Source: an uncultured Micrococcales bacterium (GTDB lineage: Bacteria; Actinomycetota; Actinomycetes; Actinomycetales; Microbacteriaceae). From it: 55,945 bases of DNA. A program made the translations under genes and the position numbers. This document shows positions 24,501 to 36,500 of this stretch, one piece after another (the stretch's first letter is position 1; every line of letters begins with the position of its first letter). The stretch covers positions 1 to 55,945 of the forward strand of contig CAITNA010000174.1 of assembly GCA_903893675.1 (NCBI GenBank). The letters run 5' to 3'. The notes below the pieces were generated by a model. That model ran no database searches. It saw only the letters and a program-made list of their open reading frames with translations, and was not told the DNA's origin.

Positions 24501-27500
24501 ACAGTACATGCCGCCAATGTCTGGCCGTTGATAGTCGAGGTAGTGATTGCCGGGCCAGCACTGTAGACAATTGGCAGACCCGAGTTGCTGGTCGCAGTGA
24601 GCATGGTGGCAGGGGTGCCGAACGACTGGGTAAGGATTGGCGCCCAAGTAATCGACTGGTTCAGCGAACCAACCGTGATGGTCTGCTGCGCGAAGTCACT
24701 GTTGTACACGCCGTTACCAGCTTGAGTTGCGCGAATCACACAAGGACCTGAAGTCAAGAACTGAAGCATGCCTGGGTTTGCGTTGTTGAAGCTACAGGTG
24801 GTTCCGCTACCGGCTGTGATCGAGAAGCTGACAGAGAGGCCCGAGGTCGAGACCGCTGCAACTTGGTATGTGCCTCCAGGAACCGGATACATCGGAATTG
24901 CCGAGGTGAAGGTGACGGTCTGTGGCAACTTGTTGACCGTGATGGTCTGAATTGCAGATTCAATCGCCGTGTAGTTGGTCGAGGCGGCCTTCAACGCTTT
25001 CACGGTACAGGTGCCCGAAGTGGCTGCGGTTAGTCGCAGGCCAGACAGAGTACATCCGGCGGTTCCTGCAGAAACGATCTGGTAAGACATGGCGCCGGTG
25101 CCCGAACCACCAACGGTGACCAGATCCATGGTGCCCACCTGCATGGTCGACGAGTTAACCAGCGACAGCGCAGCCTGGGCGATCTTGGTGGTCGTGATGC
25201 TGACGATCGAGCTGGTTGCCGAGTTGTAGTGAGTGGTCTCATCACGCATAGCCATGACGCGACAGGTGGTGCCTGCATCGCCAGGAACCAGAGTGGTGCC
25301 AACCAGCTGACAGCTGCCCGATACCCAGAAGGTGAGCGGCGATGGCTCGGTAGTCTGTGATGCTCCACCGCTGACGGTCAGCTGAATTGGCTGCAGGTAC
25401 GCCGTCGTTGTTGCGCTGGTGATGCGAATCGTCGGCTGGGTTGCCTTGTCGATCTCGAGCGTGGTGTCGACGTTGTTGGTCTGGTAATAAGGTGCGTTGG
25501 CGATGATCGCGTGGATGTTACAAACACCGACGCCGATGATGGTTGCAACACCGGTTGCAGCGTTCACGCTACAGATTGCGCTCATGTCGCCAACGGTTGC
25601 GTAGGTCACAACTCCTGGACTGTCGGTGGTGACCGTTGGGGTCACGTGCTGACCAGCTGCCCATGGAGTTGTTGGGTAGTCAACCGCGAGGTCGGCGACC
25701 TTGCTCACACGCATCGCAGACGATGTTGCGTTGACCAGGCCGTTCGAAGTGAAGCGCAACTGGTATGGCGCACCAGGAGTTCCGGCAAGCGCGATGTTGT
25801 CGAACGAGACGATGCCGTTCACGTCGGTGACGGTGGTGGTGCCGGTCACGGTGCCGCCATCGCTCGAACCTGCGCAGGTCGACAGGCCACAAACCGCAAC
25901 GGTTACCGCGGTCGAGTTGTCGGTCGAGGCGAGGTTGCCAAAGCGGTCGCGAACCTGGATGATCGGCTGCGAGTTTGCAGGCAGGGTTGCGCCACTCAGG
26001 CCACCGGTCGGCTGCGAGACAACAACCAAGCGGTATGGAGCCGCGTGGGTCAGAGTAATCGCGTTCGAATTCTGCGCGGTGATGGTGGCGTTGCCCGAGG
26101 TGACTGCGGTCATCGCCAAGGAGTACTGAACTCCAGGGGTTCCGACGAGGTTCAGCCACTGGAAGGTCAACACGCCGCCAACAGCGGTTGCGGTGGCCTG
26201 CGAGAGCGAGCCGTTTGCGCCAGAGGCGACGGTTGCTGTGACCACGGTGCTGTTGTCAGCCGTGGCCAAGTTGCCGTATTGGTCGAGCAAACGCAGAACT
26301 GGCTGGGTAGGCAGGTCGTCGCCGGTGGCCGAGCCAATTGGCTGGGTAGCCCATACCAGCTGGGCTGTAGCGTCGTGGGTCACGTGCAGCGCGCTCGAGG
26401 TTGCGGAGGCGAGCGGGCCAGCGGTAAATGTCAAGGTGTAGTCGGCCATCGGAGTGCCGGTGAGCTTCAGGCCCGAGAAGGTTGCAACACCGTTGACCGC
26501 GGTTGCGGTTTGGTTGCCGCTTAGGGTGCCGTTCGAGCCGCTAGCAATCGCAACCGAAACGACGGTGGTCGAATCGCTGAGCACAACGTTGCCGAAGTAG
26601 TCGAGCAGAGCAACCGAAGGCTGAGTGCCGAGCGCCTTGCCGGTGATCGCACCAACCGGCTGAGTGACCATGCCGAGGTGAGTTGCGGCACCTGCGACAA
26701 CACGGATGTTGTTGCTGGTCACCGAAGTGAGCGAACCTGACGCGAAGGTCAGCTTGTAGTCGACACCAGGAGTTCCGGTGAGTGCAAGATCGGTGAATGT
26801 GACAACACCGTTCACATCGGTAATGGTCTGGGTTCCGGTGAGTGTGCCGTTTGCGCCGCTGGTGATGTTTGCGGTGACCGCGATACTGTTGTCGTCATCC
26901 AAGAGGTTGCCGTAGCTGTCGCGAACTGCAACGACTGGCTGAGTTGGCATCACAAGTGCGGTCGCACCGGCAACAGGCTGAGTGGTGATGGTGAGAGTCG
27001 CGGCAGCACCGTGTGCAACCTGCAGCGCACTCGAGGTTGCACTGGTCAATCCGGCGGATGCGAAACCGAGCGTGTAGTCAACGTGCGGAGTTCCCACGAG
27101 CTTCACGCCACTGAAGGTTGCGATGCCGCCGACTGCAGCAACCGAGGTTGTGCCGCTCGATAGTGATCCGCCTGCGCCGCTTGCAACCGAAATTGTCTCG
27201 GTTGCACTCGACGAGGTTGCGAGGTTGCCGAATCGGTCAAGGATGCGAACCACAGGTTGCGTGGTCAGCGCGGTTCCGGTTGCGTTGCCGCCAACCGGCT
27301 GGGTCGAGATCGACAGTTGACTTGGGTCGGCGTGAACGAAGGTGACGCTGTTCGACTGGGCCGAGACCAGGCCGTTGGCAACAAAGGTAATGCTCTTGTC
27401 GCCAGGGAGGGTCACGATGTTCAGCAAGGTGAAGGTGGCCACACCGTTTACCGCGGCAACCGCTGCCCCGGTCAGGCTCTCGCCCTGCTGTGGAGCGGTC

Positions 27501-30500
27501 ATCGTGGCAGATACGTTGATGCCTGAGTTGGCAACCACGTTGTTGTAGGCGTCGAGCACCTGAACCACTGGCTGGGTGCTTAGGTTGTCACCGGTCTTCC
27601 CGGCAACTGGCTGACTTGAGATGCCGAGGTGAGTCGCAACGCCGTAGCCCACGCCGATGGTCTCGCTCGCAGTCAAAGTCAACGGCGTAGTGATCGTGTA
27701 GGTCACGGTGTAGTTTCCGGTCTGGCCACCGATGCCGAGGTCTGTGAAGGTTGCAACACCCTGAGTCGCTGCAACGGTTGCCTGGCCCACGAGCACGCCG
27801 CCAGCCGAAACGGTTGCGGTGACGTTCGCACCAGAACCGGCACCGACGGTTACGACGTTGCCGTATGCATCCTTGACGGTGACCTTTGGCTGTGTGCCGA
27901 ATGCGACACCTGCGCGTGCGGTGGCAGACGCCTGAGTGATCACAAGCTGAGTGGCAACCGCGTTGGTCACGGTGAACGCGTTCGAGTCTGCCGAGGTCAG
28001 CGATCCAGTGGTGAAGTTCAACTTGTATGAGGTTCCAGGCACGCCAACCAAACGCAGGTGAGCGAAGGTTACGATTCCGGCGTTCGCAGTTGCGGTGACA
28101 TTCGAAATCGTTGCGCCACTGCCCGAGGCAATGTGTGCGGTGATCACGCTGGTGCTGTCACCGGTGACGAGGTTTCCATACTGGTCGAGCAGACGAAGCA
28201 CAGGCTGAGTGGTTAGGTCATCGCCGGTGGCGTTGCCGCCAACTGGCTGAGTCAGGTAGACCAGTTGCGTTGCAGGTGCGTGAGTAACGGTGATCGAGTT
28301 CCCAGTGACACCGGTTAGGCCCGACGCGTTGAAGGTCAAGGTGTATGGCGACAGCGGAGTGCCGACGATGGTCAGACCGCTGAAGGTTGCCACGCCAGCA
28401 ACCGCGGCCTTCGATGTGCCGGCCGAGATTGTGCCGTTGCCATCGCCGGCGGTGATGCTCGCGGTAATGGTGTTGGTCGCATTGGCAACCGGGTTGTTCC
28501 ATGCGTCATAAACCTGGATGACCGGCTGAGTGGTCAGCGCGGTTCCGGTCGCGTTGCCGCCGACCGGCTGGGTGGTGATGCCCAGGTGATCTGGCAGACC
28601 GTAGCCAAGGGTGATGCTCTGGGTCACTGCGGTGAAGCCGGTGGCCGGGGCTGAATAGGTCAGGGTGTAGCTGCCGGCCGGGCCGCTGATTATCAGGTCG
28701 GTGAAGGTCGCGACACCGGCAACGGCAGCCACGGTCGTGGTTCCGCTGAGGGTTGCGCCGGCCGAGATGCTCACGGTCACGTTGGTGTCGTTATAGGTGC
28801 CGTCGGTAACCACGTTGTTCTCAGTGTCGAGAACCGAAACGGTCGGCTGGCTGGTGAAGGCAACGCCAGCGGCGGCGCCCGAGGCCGAGTGGCTCAGAGT
28901 GATGTGGCTTGCTGCCGCGTGAACAACCTGGATGGCGTTCGAAGCAGCCGAGTTCACCGAGGTGCCATTCAAGGTGGCGGTGAAGTCGAAGGTGTAGTTG
29001 TGGTTGATTGCTGCATCCGAGAGGATCACGCCGGTGAAGGTTGCCACACCGCCAACAGCAGTGACCGACAGAGTGCCGGTCGATAGGTCGCCGCGGCCTG
29101 CGCCGAAGTCGTTGTGAATGTTAATCGAAACGGTTGCGTTCGAACCCGAGCCATCGGTGACGAGGTTTCCGTAGACGTCGCGAACCTCGACAATCGGCTG
29201 CGTGGTCAATGGCGAACGAACTGCGTTGCCACCGACTGGCTGCTGCGTGATCACTAGCTGCGATGCTGCCGCGTGAGTCACGGTGAAGTTATCTGAATCG
29301 GTTGCGGTCAAAGCGTTCGCTGCGACAGCAAAGTGCAGCGTGTAGCTAGTTCCAGGAGTACCGACGAACTTAAGACCGCTGAAGGTCGCGATACCCGATG
29401 AAGTAGTTGCGGTCAGGTTAGGCGAGCCACTCAACGTTCCACCGTTTGCACCCGAGTAAGAGGCAGTGATGATTCGGCCACTGTCCTTGATGACAACGTT
29501 GTTGAAAGCATCGAGCACAACAATCTTCGGCTGGGTCGAGAATGCAGAACCGGTTGCGCCGCCAATTGAAGGCTGCTGGTACATCGCGAGCTTGGCAGGG
29601 GCACCTGCAGAGATCAGGATCGACTGCGATGTGGTGAGTGCCGAGTAGCCAGCGTCAGTCACCGCATAGTTCAAGGTGTAGCTGCCGACAGTGTCGGAAA
29701 TTTGCAGGTCAGTGAAGGTGGCGATACCTCCGGTGGCGGTCACGTTGGTGGTGCCAACCAGGTTTCCGCTGGTCAGCGATGCCGCAACATGGAGGGTCGA
29801 TTCGCTTCCCGAAGTGATCAGGTTGCCGTCGGCATCCTCGATGTAGAGCACTGGCTGGCCAGTAAATGGCAGGCCTGCCGCGGCGCCATCTGCTGCAGCG
29901 TGCAGAACAAGCTGGCTGGCAACACCGAAGGTCAGTTCAATCGACTGGGTTGCTGGGGCCAGTCCAGCCGAAGCGAAGGTCAAGGTGTAGGTGCCAGCCG
30001 GGCCACTGAGGCTGAACTGGTCAGAAGGCGAAACGCCTGACCAGTCGTTCGAACCGTAGTACGAATTGGTTGAGGTGAGACCGCTCAGGATGGCTCCAGC
30101 GCTGACACTCACGGTGACAGGGGCAAGGCTGCTGGTCACCATGTTGCCGGATGAGTCCTGAATCTCAATTGCTGGCTGGGTGGCGAAATCGATGCGGGCG
30201 GCAGCGCCTGCGGCTGAGCGAACGATAACCACCTTGGTGGCGGCACCGAATCCGAGCGAGACGGTTTCGGCAGGCGAAGTGATTGTGCTTCCAGAAATAG
30301 TCACGGATGCAGTCATCGACTTGTCGCCGACGGTGCCGGTCAGGGTGATTCCCTTGCCGGTGAAGTTTGCAACACCAGCAACTGCGTTCATGGTGGTGGT
30401 TCCGGTGATGGTTGCGCCGCTGACAGAGATGGTGACCAGCGCGGTTGATGAGGTGACGTTGCCATCAGCGTCATACAAGGTTGCAACCGGCTGAGTCGAG

Positions 30501-33500
30501 AGAACTGCTGCGCTGTTTGCAGTTGCGGGAACAACCAGACCAACGTGGTCGACCGCACCAGAAACCAAAGTCACGGTCTGCGTAATCGAGGTCAGGCCGT
30601 TTGCCTCATAAGTAATCGTGTAGGTCGCAGCCTTACCGGTGAGCTTCAGGTCGCTGTATGCAAGCGAACCTGCAGTTGCCGAAGCGGTGGCGGTGCCGCC
30701 GAGAGCAACATCTGCAGCGTTAGCCGAAGTTACAGAAGCCGAGATCGAGTCGGTTGCATTCACAACGGTGTTGCCCGATACGTCTTGAACTGTGATGGTT
30801 GGCTGCGCGCCGAAGACAACGCGGTTGGTTGCAGAAACGTTCGCAGCCGAAACAGCGAGCTGAGTCGCGGTTCCATAAGTAATGGTCACGCTGGTGGTCG
30901 CGGTGATCGTCGATGGCGAGGTGATGGTCGCGGTCAAAGTCTTCGCGCCGACGGTGCCGGTCAGGGTTACAACCTTGCCGGCAAAGTCAGCAACACCACT
31001 GACCGCAGGCATCGAGGTGGTGCCCGAGATTGCGGCACCGGTTGCAGTCAGGGTGACGGTCGCGGTCGAGGTGTCCACGGTGTTGCCAGAGGCATCCTTG
31101 ATGGTGACAACCGGCTGAACAACCATGGCCTGCGCGTTGACCTGCGAGGTGCTTGCGGTCACGGTCATCTGAGTGGCAAGACCGGCAACCAGCGAGATCG
31201 GCTGGGTGGCGGCGGTCACCGACGTGCCGCTGAAGGTGAGGGTGTAGCTGCCAACCTGGCCGGTCAGCTTCAAGGTGCTGAAGGTCGCGACACCCGAGGC
31301 GGCGGTCGCGGTCAGCGAGGTGCCAGCCAGGATCGCGCCCGAAGCAGATGCCGTGATCACCATCGATGAGTTGGCAACGGTGTTGTTCGAGATGTCCTGA
31401 ACGGTGACCTTTGGCTGGGTGGTGAAGGCCACGCCGTTCACGGCACCACTCGCCTGCTGGGTCACGGCAAGGTGGTCGGCGGCACCGTAGGTCGCGGTGA
31501 TTGCATCGGTGGTCGTGATGGTCGAAGGCGATGCGATCGAGTAAGTCAGAGTCTTCGAACCGATCAAGCCGACATACTTCAGGCCACTGAAGGTCGCAAC
31601 ACCGGCAACCGCAGCAACCGAAGTGGTTCCCGAGATGCTGCCAGAGTCAATCGAGATGGTCACGTTCTGAGTCGAGTCGCTACCACCGGTGACGGTGTTG
31701 CCATCCTGGTCTTTGATCGTCACGACAGGCTGAACCGAGAAGTTTGCGTTGTTCACCGCAGTGCCCGACGAAACCTTTGTGCCGTTTACAAGTTGAGTGG
31801 CCGCACCATAGGTAAGTGTGAATACCTGCGAAGTATCACTTGCAAGGCCAGTCGATGCGAAGGTAAGCGTCTTCGAGCCGATGGTGCCGTACTTGCCCAA
31901 AGGCGTGCTCGCGGTAGTCCAGTCGGCAACACCATTGACTGCAACGAGTGAGGTGGTTCCGGTCAGGGTTCCAGTGCTGATCGAAGCTGTGATGCTGGCC
32001 GTCGAGGTAGTTACAACGTTGCCCGAAGAGTCTTCGATTTTCGCTACCGGCTGGGTAGTGAAGTTGGTGCGGTTGATGAAGCCTGCAACACCAGTGGTGA
32101 CAACAACCTTGGTGGCCGCACCGAAGGTGAGGCTGATGCCCTGAATGGCTGAGGTAAGGCCACTTGACGCGAAGGTGAGCGTGTAGCTGCCCACGGTTCC
32201 GGTCAGCGACAGGCCCGAGAAATTAGCAACGCCGTTGACCGCGCTTACGGTTGTGGTTCCACCCAGCGTCGCACCTGCGACTGAAATAGTCACCGACGCA
32301 GTCGAACTCGTGACGGTGTTTCCAGATGCATCTTCGATCGTTGCAACTGGTTGGGTCGTGAATCCTGCGGCATTTGCGGCCCCGGCAGCTTGGGTCGTCA
32401 AGACCACCTGTGTTGCAGCGCCTGCGGCTACATTGAATGATTCGCTTGTGGTCACCGCTGTTGAGGCGAGTGTGTAGGTGATGGTCTGCACGCCGACAGC
32501 TCCGGTGTATGCCAAGTCTGTAAAGGTAGCGACACCGTTTACTGCCTGAACAGTAGCCGTTCCATTCAAACCATTAGCCATCGAAGCGACAACATTCGTA
32601 GAGGCGTCTGCTCCGGTAGTTACAACGTTGCCGTCGGCATCCTTAATTGTGATCTTCGGCTGCTGTGCAAATGCTGTGCCGTTAACGATGTCGGCGTTGC
32701 CCGCTGCCCCACCGTTCGAGGTGTAAATGTAGCGACCGTAGCTTGCGCCGTAACCGACGTAGGCACCAGAACGATAGCCAGTTGCGAGCGTGCCGCTGAT
32801 GGTGCCCCAACTGATCTTGGTTGCGGCTCCGGTTGCATTGACGTCCGGCCAGTTCAAAGTGAATGGATCACCTTGCTTTGCAAAACCAATCGAGCGGTTG
32901 GTGTAGTAGTACCAGTCGATACCGTTAGCAGTGGTCTTGCTCGTGAAGGTGCTGTCTGCGTCGAGGTTTGCAGTTACAGATGCACGCGGTCCTGCACCTA
33001 CGACATCGAATGAGCCATTTGCGCTCGGGCCGCTTGCATACATCAGGTAGGTTCCGGTGCAGTTTGCGAACACACTCGAGAGGCTAGGTGCGCTGTAGTT
33101 AGCGAATGTATCTGAGTAGCAGAGGGTCCAACCACCGTTGGTTACCGTCGAGCGAGACACGCTGGTCTGTGGGCCGCTTGGGTAGTAGAACGACTTCGCA
33201 ACGTTGACGCTCTGGCTGACCACAAGTTGTGTTGCTGCGCCGTTGATCAGTGTGAAACTCTGAGTGGCAGATGCCAGGCCTGCCGAGCTGAAGGTCAGAG
33301 TCTTCGAGCCGACGGTGCCGGTCTTGCCAAGCGCGGTAGGCGCAGTAGTCCAGTCGGCAACACCGTTGACCGCGGCCAGCGACAGGGTGCCAGTCAGGGC
33401 GCCGGTATCGATGCTCGCCAAGATGGTCGCGTTCGACGAGGTCACGGTGTTGTTACCGATGTCTTGAACAGTGACCACCGGCTGAATGGTGAATGCCGAG

Positions 33501-36500
33501 CGGTTTGCGAAGCCTGCCACCTGAGTGGTCAGAGCCAACTTGGATGCTGCACCAATAGTTGTCGTGATCGACTGGGTCAGCGAAGTCAAGCCGGTTGATG
33601 CATAAGTCAGGGTGTAGGTGTCGAGAGTTCCGGTTAGCTTCAGACCCGAGAAGGTCGCAGTTCCAGCCGATGCGGTTGCAGTTGTGGTGCCACCAAGTGT
33701 CGAAACACCTGAGGCAACGCCTGCAGAAACTGTCGCGGTTACCGTCGCGGTTGAAGTCGTGAGGTTGCCATCGGCATCCAAGAACTTAACCACTGGCTGG
33801 GTGGTGAATGCGACACCGTCAACCGCACCGGCCGCCGAGGTGTAAAGGTTCAACTGGGTTGCAGAACCGGCAACGGTGGTAACCGTCTGAGTCACCGACG
33901 CCAAGCCCGATGACGCGTAGGTAATGGTGTAGGTCGCAGCGGTTCCAGAAAGCTTCAGGTCACTGTAGGCCAGCGAACCTGCAGTGGCATTCGCGCTCGG
34001 GGTTCCACCTAGAGTCACATTCGCTGCGTTTGCCGAAGTCACGCTCGCCGAAATAGTTCCGGTTGAGTTCGCAACGGTGTTGCCCGATACGTCTTGAACC
34101 GTGATGGTCGGCTGCGCTGCCCAAACAGCACGGTTGGTTGCAGAAACGGTTGTTGCCGAAACGGCGAGCTTGGTCGCGGTTCCATAGGTCAAAGTCACGC
34201 CGAGACCCGCCGTCATGGTCGAAGGCGAGGTGATAGTCGCGGTGATGGTCTTCGAACCCGTTGAGCCGGTCAGCGTGATGCCCTTGCCGGTGAAGTTCGC
34301 CACACCACCGACCGAGGTCATCGAGGTGGTGCCCGAGAGGGTCGCGCCAGTGGCGGTCAAGGTGACAGTGGTGTCGGCGTTAGGAACAGTGTTGTTGCTT
34401 GCGTCGAGCAGGGTAACAACCGGCTGCACTGACAGCGCCTGGGCGTTGGCAGCGGTGGTGCTTCCCGAGATCGCGATAGAGGTCACCGCACCGGCCGCAA
34501 GGCTAATCGGCTGGGTGTCTTGGGTTAGTGAAGTTGCGGTGAAGGTCAGTGTGTAGCTGCCGACGGTGCCAGTCAGCTTCAAACCGCTGAAGGTGGCGAC
34601 GCCCGAGGCGGCAGTTGCGGTCAGGGTTCCACCCGGGGTTGCACCGCTCGATGATGCGGTGATAACCACGGATGAGTTTCCAACGGTGTTGTTTGATAAG
34701 TCTTGAACGGTGACCTTTGGCTGAGTCGTGAACGCGACACCATTTACCGCGCCGGCAGCCGGCTGAGTCACGGCGAGGTGGTCAGCAGCGCCATAGGTAG
34801 TGGTGATGACTTCTGTCTTGGTGATTGCACTTGGTGATGCGATTGCATAAGTCAAAGTGCGTGAGCCTACGAGTCCTACATACTTCAAGCCACTGAAGGT
34901 TGCCACACCCGAAATCGCAGGAACAGATGTGGTACCCGAAAGCGTTCCGCTATCGATCGAAACTGAGATGTTCTGTGTCGCGTCGGTTCCGCCGGTAACG
35001 GTGTTGCCATCCTGGTCAGCGATGGTGATTCTTGGCTGCGAGCTGAATGCTGCGTTGTTAACTGCAGTGCCCGAAGCAACGCCCTGGGTGATCAGCAACT
35101 GCGTTGCACTGCCATAAGTCAGAGTGAAGTTCTGAGTTGTGTCACTTGTCAAACCTGAAGATGCAAAGGTCAGCGTCTTGGATCCGATGGTGCCGTTTTT
35201 GCTCAATGGCGGGTTCGCGGTGGTCCAGTCAGCTATACCGCCAACGGCTGCTACCGAGGTGGTTCCGGTTAGGTTGCCCGAGCTGATCGAAACCGTAACA
35301 GTTGCCGTCGAGGTGGTGACTAGGTTTCCAGAAACATCCTGGATTTGCGCAATCGGTTGAGTGGTGAACGCCGCGCGGTTCACGAAACCTGCAACACCTG
35401 TGGTGACAACTACCTTGGCCGCTGCGCCAACAGCGAGAGTTGCTGTCTGAGTTGCACTAGTGAAGCCGTAGCACGAATAGGTAATCGTGTAAGTGTCTGC
35501 GGTTCCTGTCAGAACCAGGCCATTGCCTGTGAAGTCCGAGGTTCCCTGGGTCGACTGCTTGGTGGTGGTTCCGCCAAGCACAGCCGATCCGCCGCCGTTG
35601 CCGGCTGAAACGCTGGCCTGAATGGTTCCGGTGGTGTTCGTGACGTTGTTATCGGCATCCGTGAACTGAACGACCGGCGCAGTGCTAAAGGCCACGGCGT
35701 TAGTGAAGCCTGCCGCCGGAGTCTTCAGGTAGAGCTTGACGGTAGTGCCCGGCTGGAGCTGCAGCGAAGTCTGCGAAACGTTGAGCGAAGGCGACGACAT
35801 CGAGTACTGAATAGCGAAGTTGTTTGCGGCAGTTCCCTGGATGGTCAGGCCGCTGAATGTGGCGATTCCACCGGTTGCTGAGGCTGTTGCGCCAGCGGCA
35901 ATTGTTCCGGTGCCGTTAGTGATCGATGCCGTGACAAGAGCCGTCGAAGTCGTGGCATTGCCCGAGGTGTCTGCAATCTTTACTACAGGCTGGGAGGTGC
36001 AGGCGATGCGCGACTGGCAGTAGTTTGCCGAAGTGGTCAGCACCAGCTGGGTAGCCGCACCTGCGACCAAGCTGATGGTCTGATTCGCGGTGATACTCGA
36101 TGGTGAGCTGATCGTGTAGGTCAACGTGATGTTTGCGGCGGTTCCGGTCAACGCAACGTTTGTGAAGGTCGCGACACCACCAACCGCAGGCAGCGTGGTG
36201 GTTCCGCTAAGAGTTCCGGCACTCGCAGTGATCACTACGTTCTGAGTTGATTGCGAACCAGAAGTGACGGTGTTGCCATCCTGGTCTTGAATCGTGATGA
36301 CCGGCTGAGTGGTAAATGCCGAACCGTTGGTTGCGCCGGCAGCGGCGGTGGTCTTTGCCAACTGGTATGCAGCACCCGGAGTGTTCGAGAAAGTCTGAGT
36401 CGCGGTTGTGAGCGCGCCAGACGAATAAGTCAAAGTGTTGCTGTTCGAGACCAAACCATATGAACCAAGACCCGAGAAAGTTGCAACTCCTGAGCTTGGA

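Noticed and set aside
25511..26524. A 337-codon plus-strand open frame opposite the Ig repeats
   Set aside because: Its sequence follows the repeat period of the coding strand and has no recognisable fold. Many similar antisense frames occur throughout 21-53 kb for the same reason.
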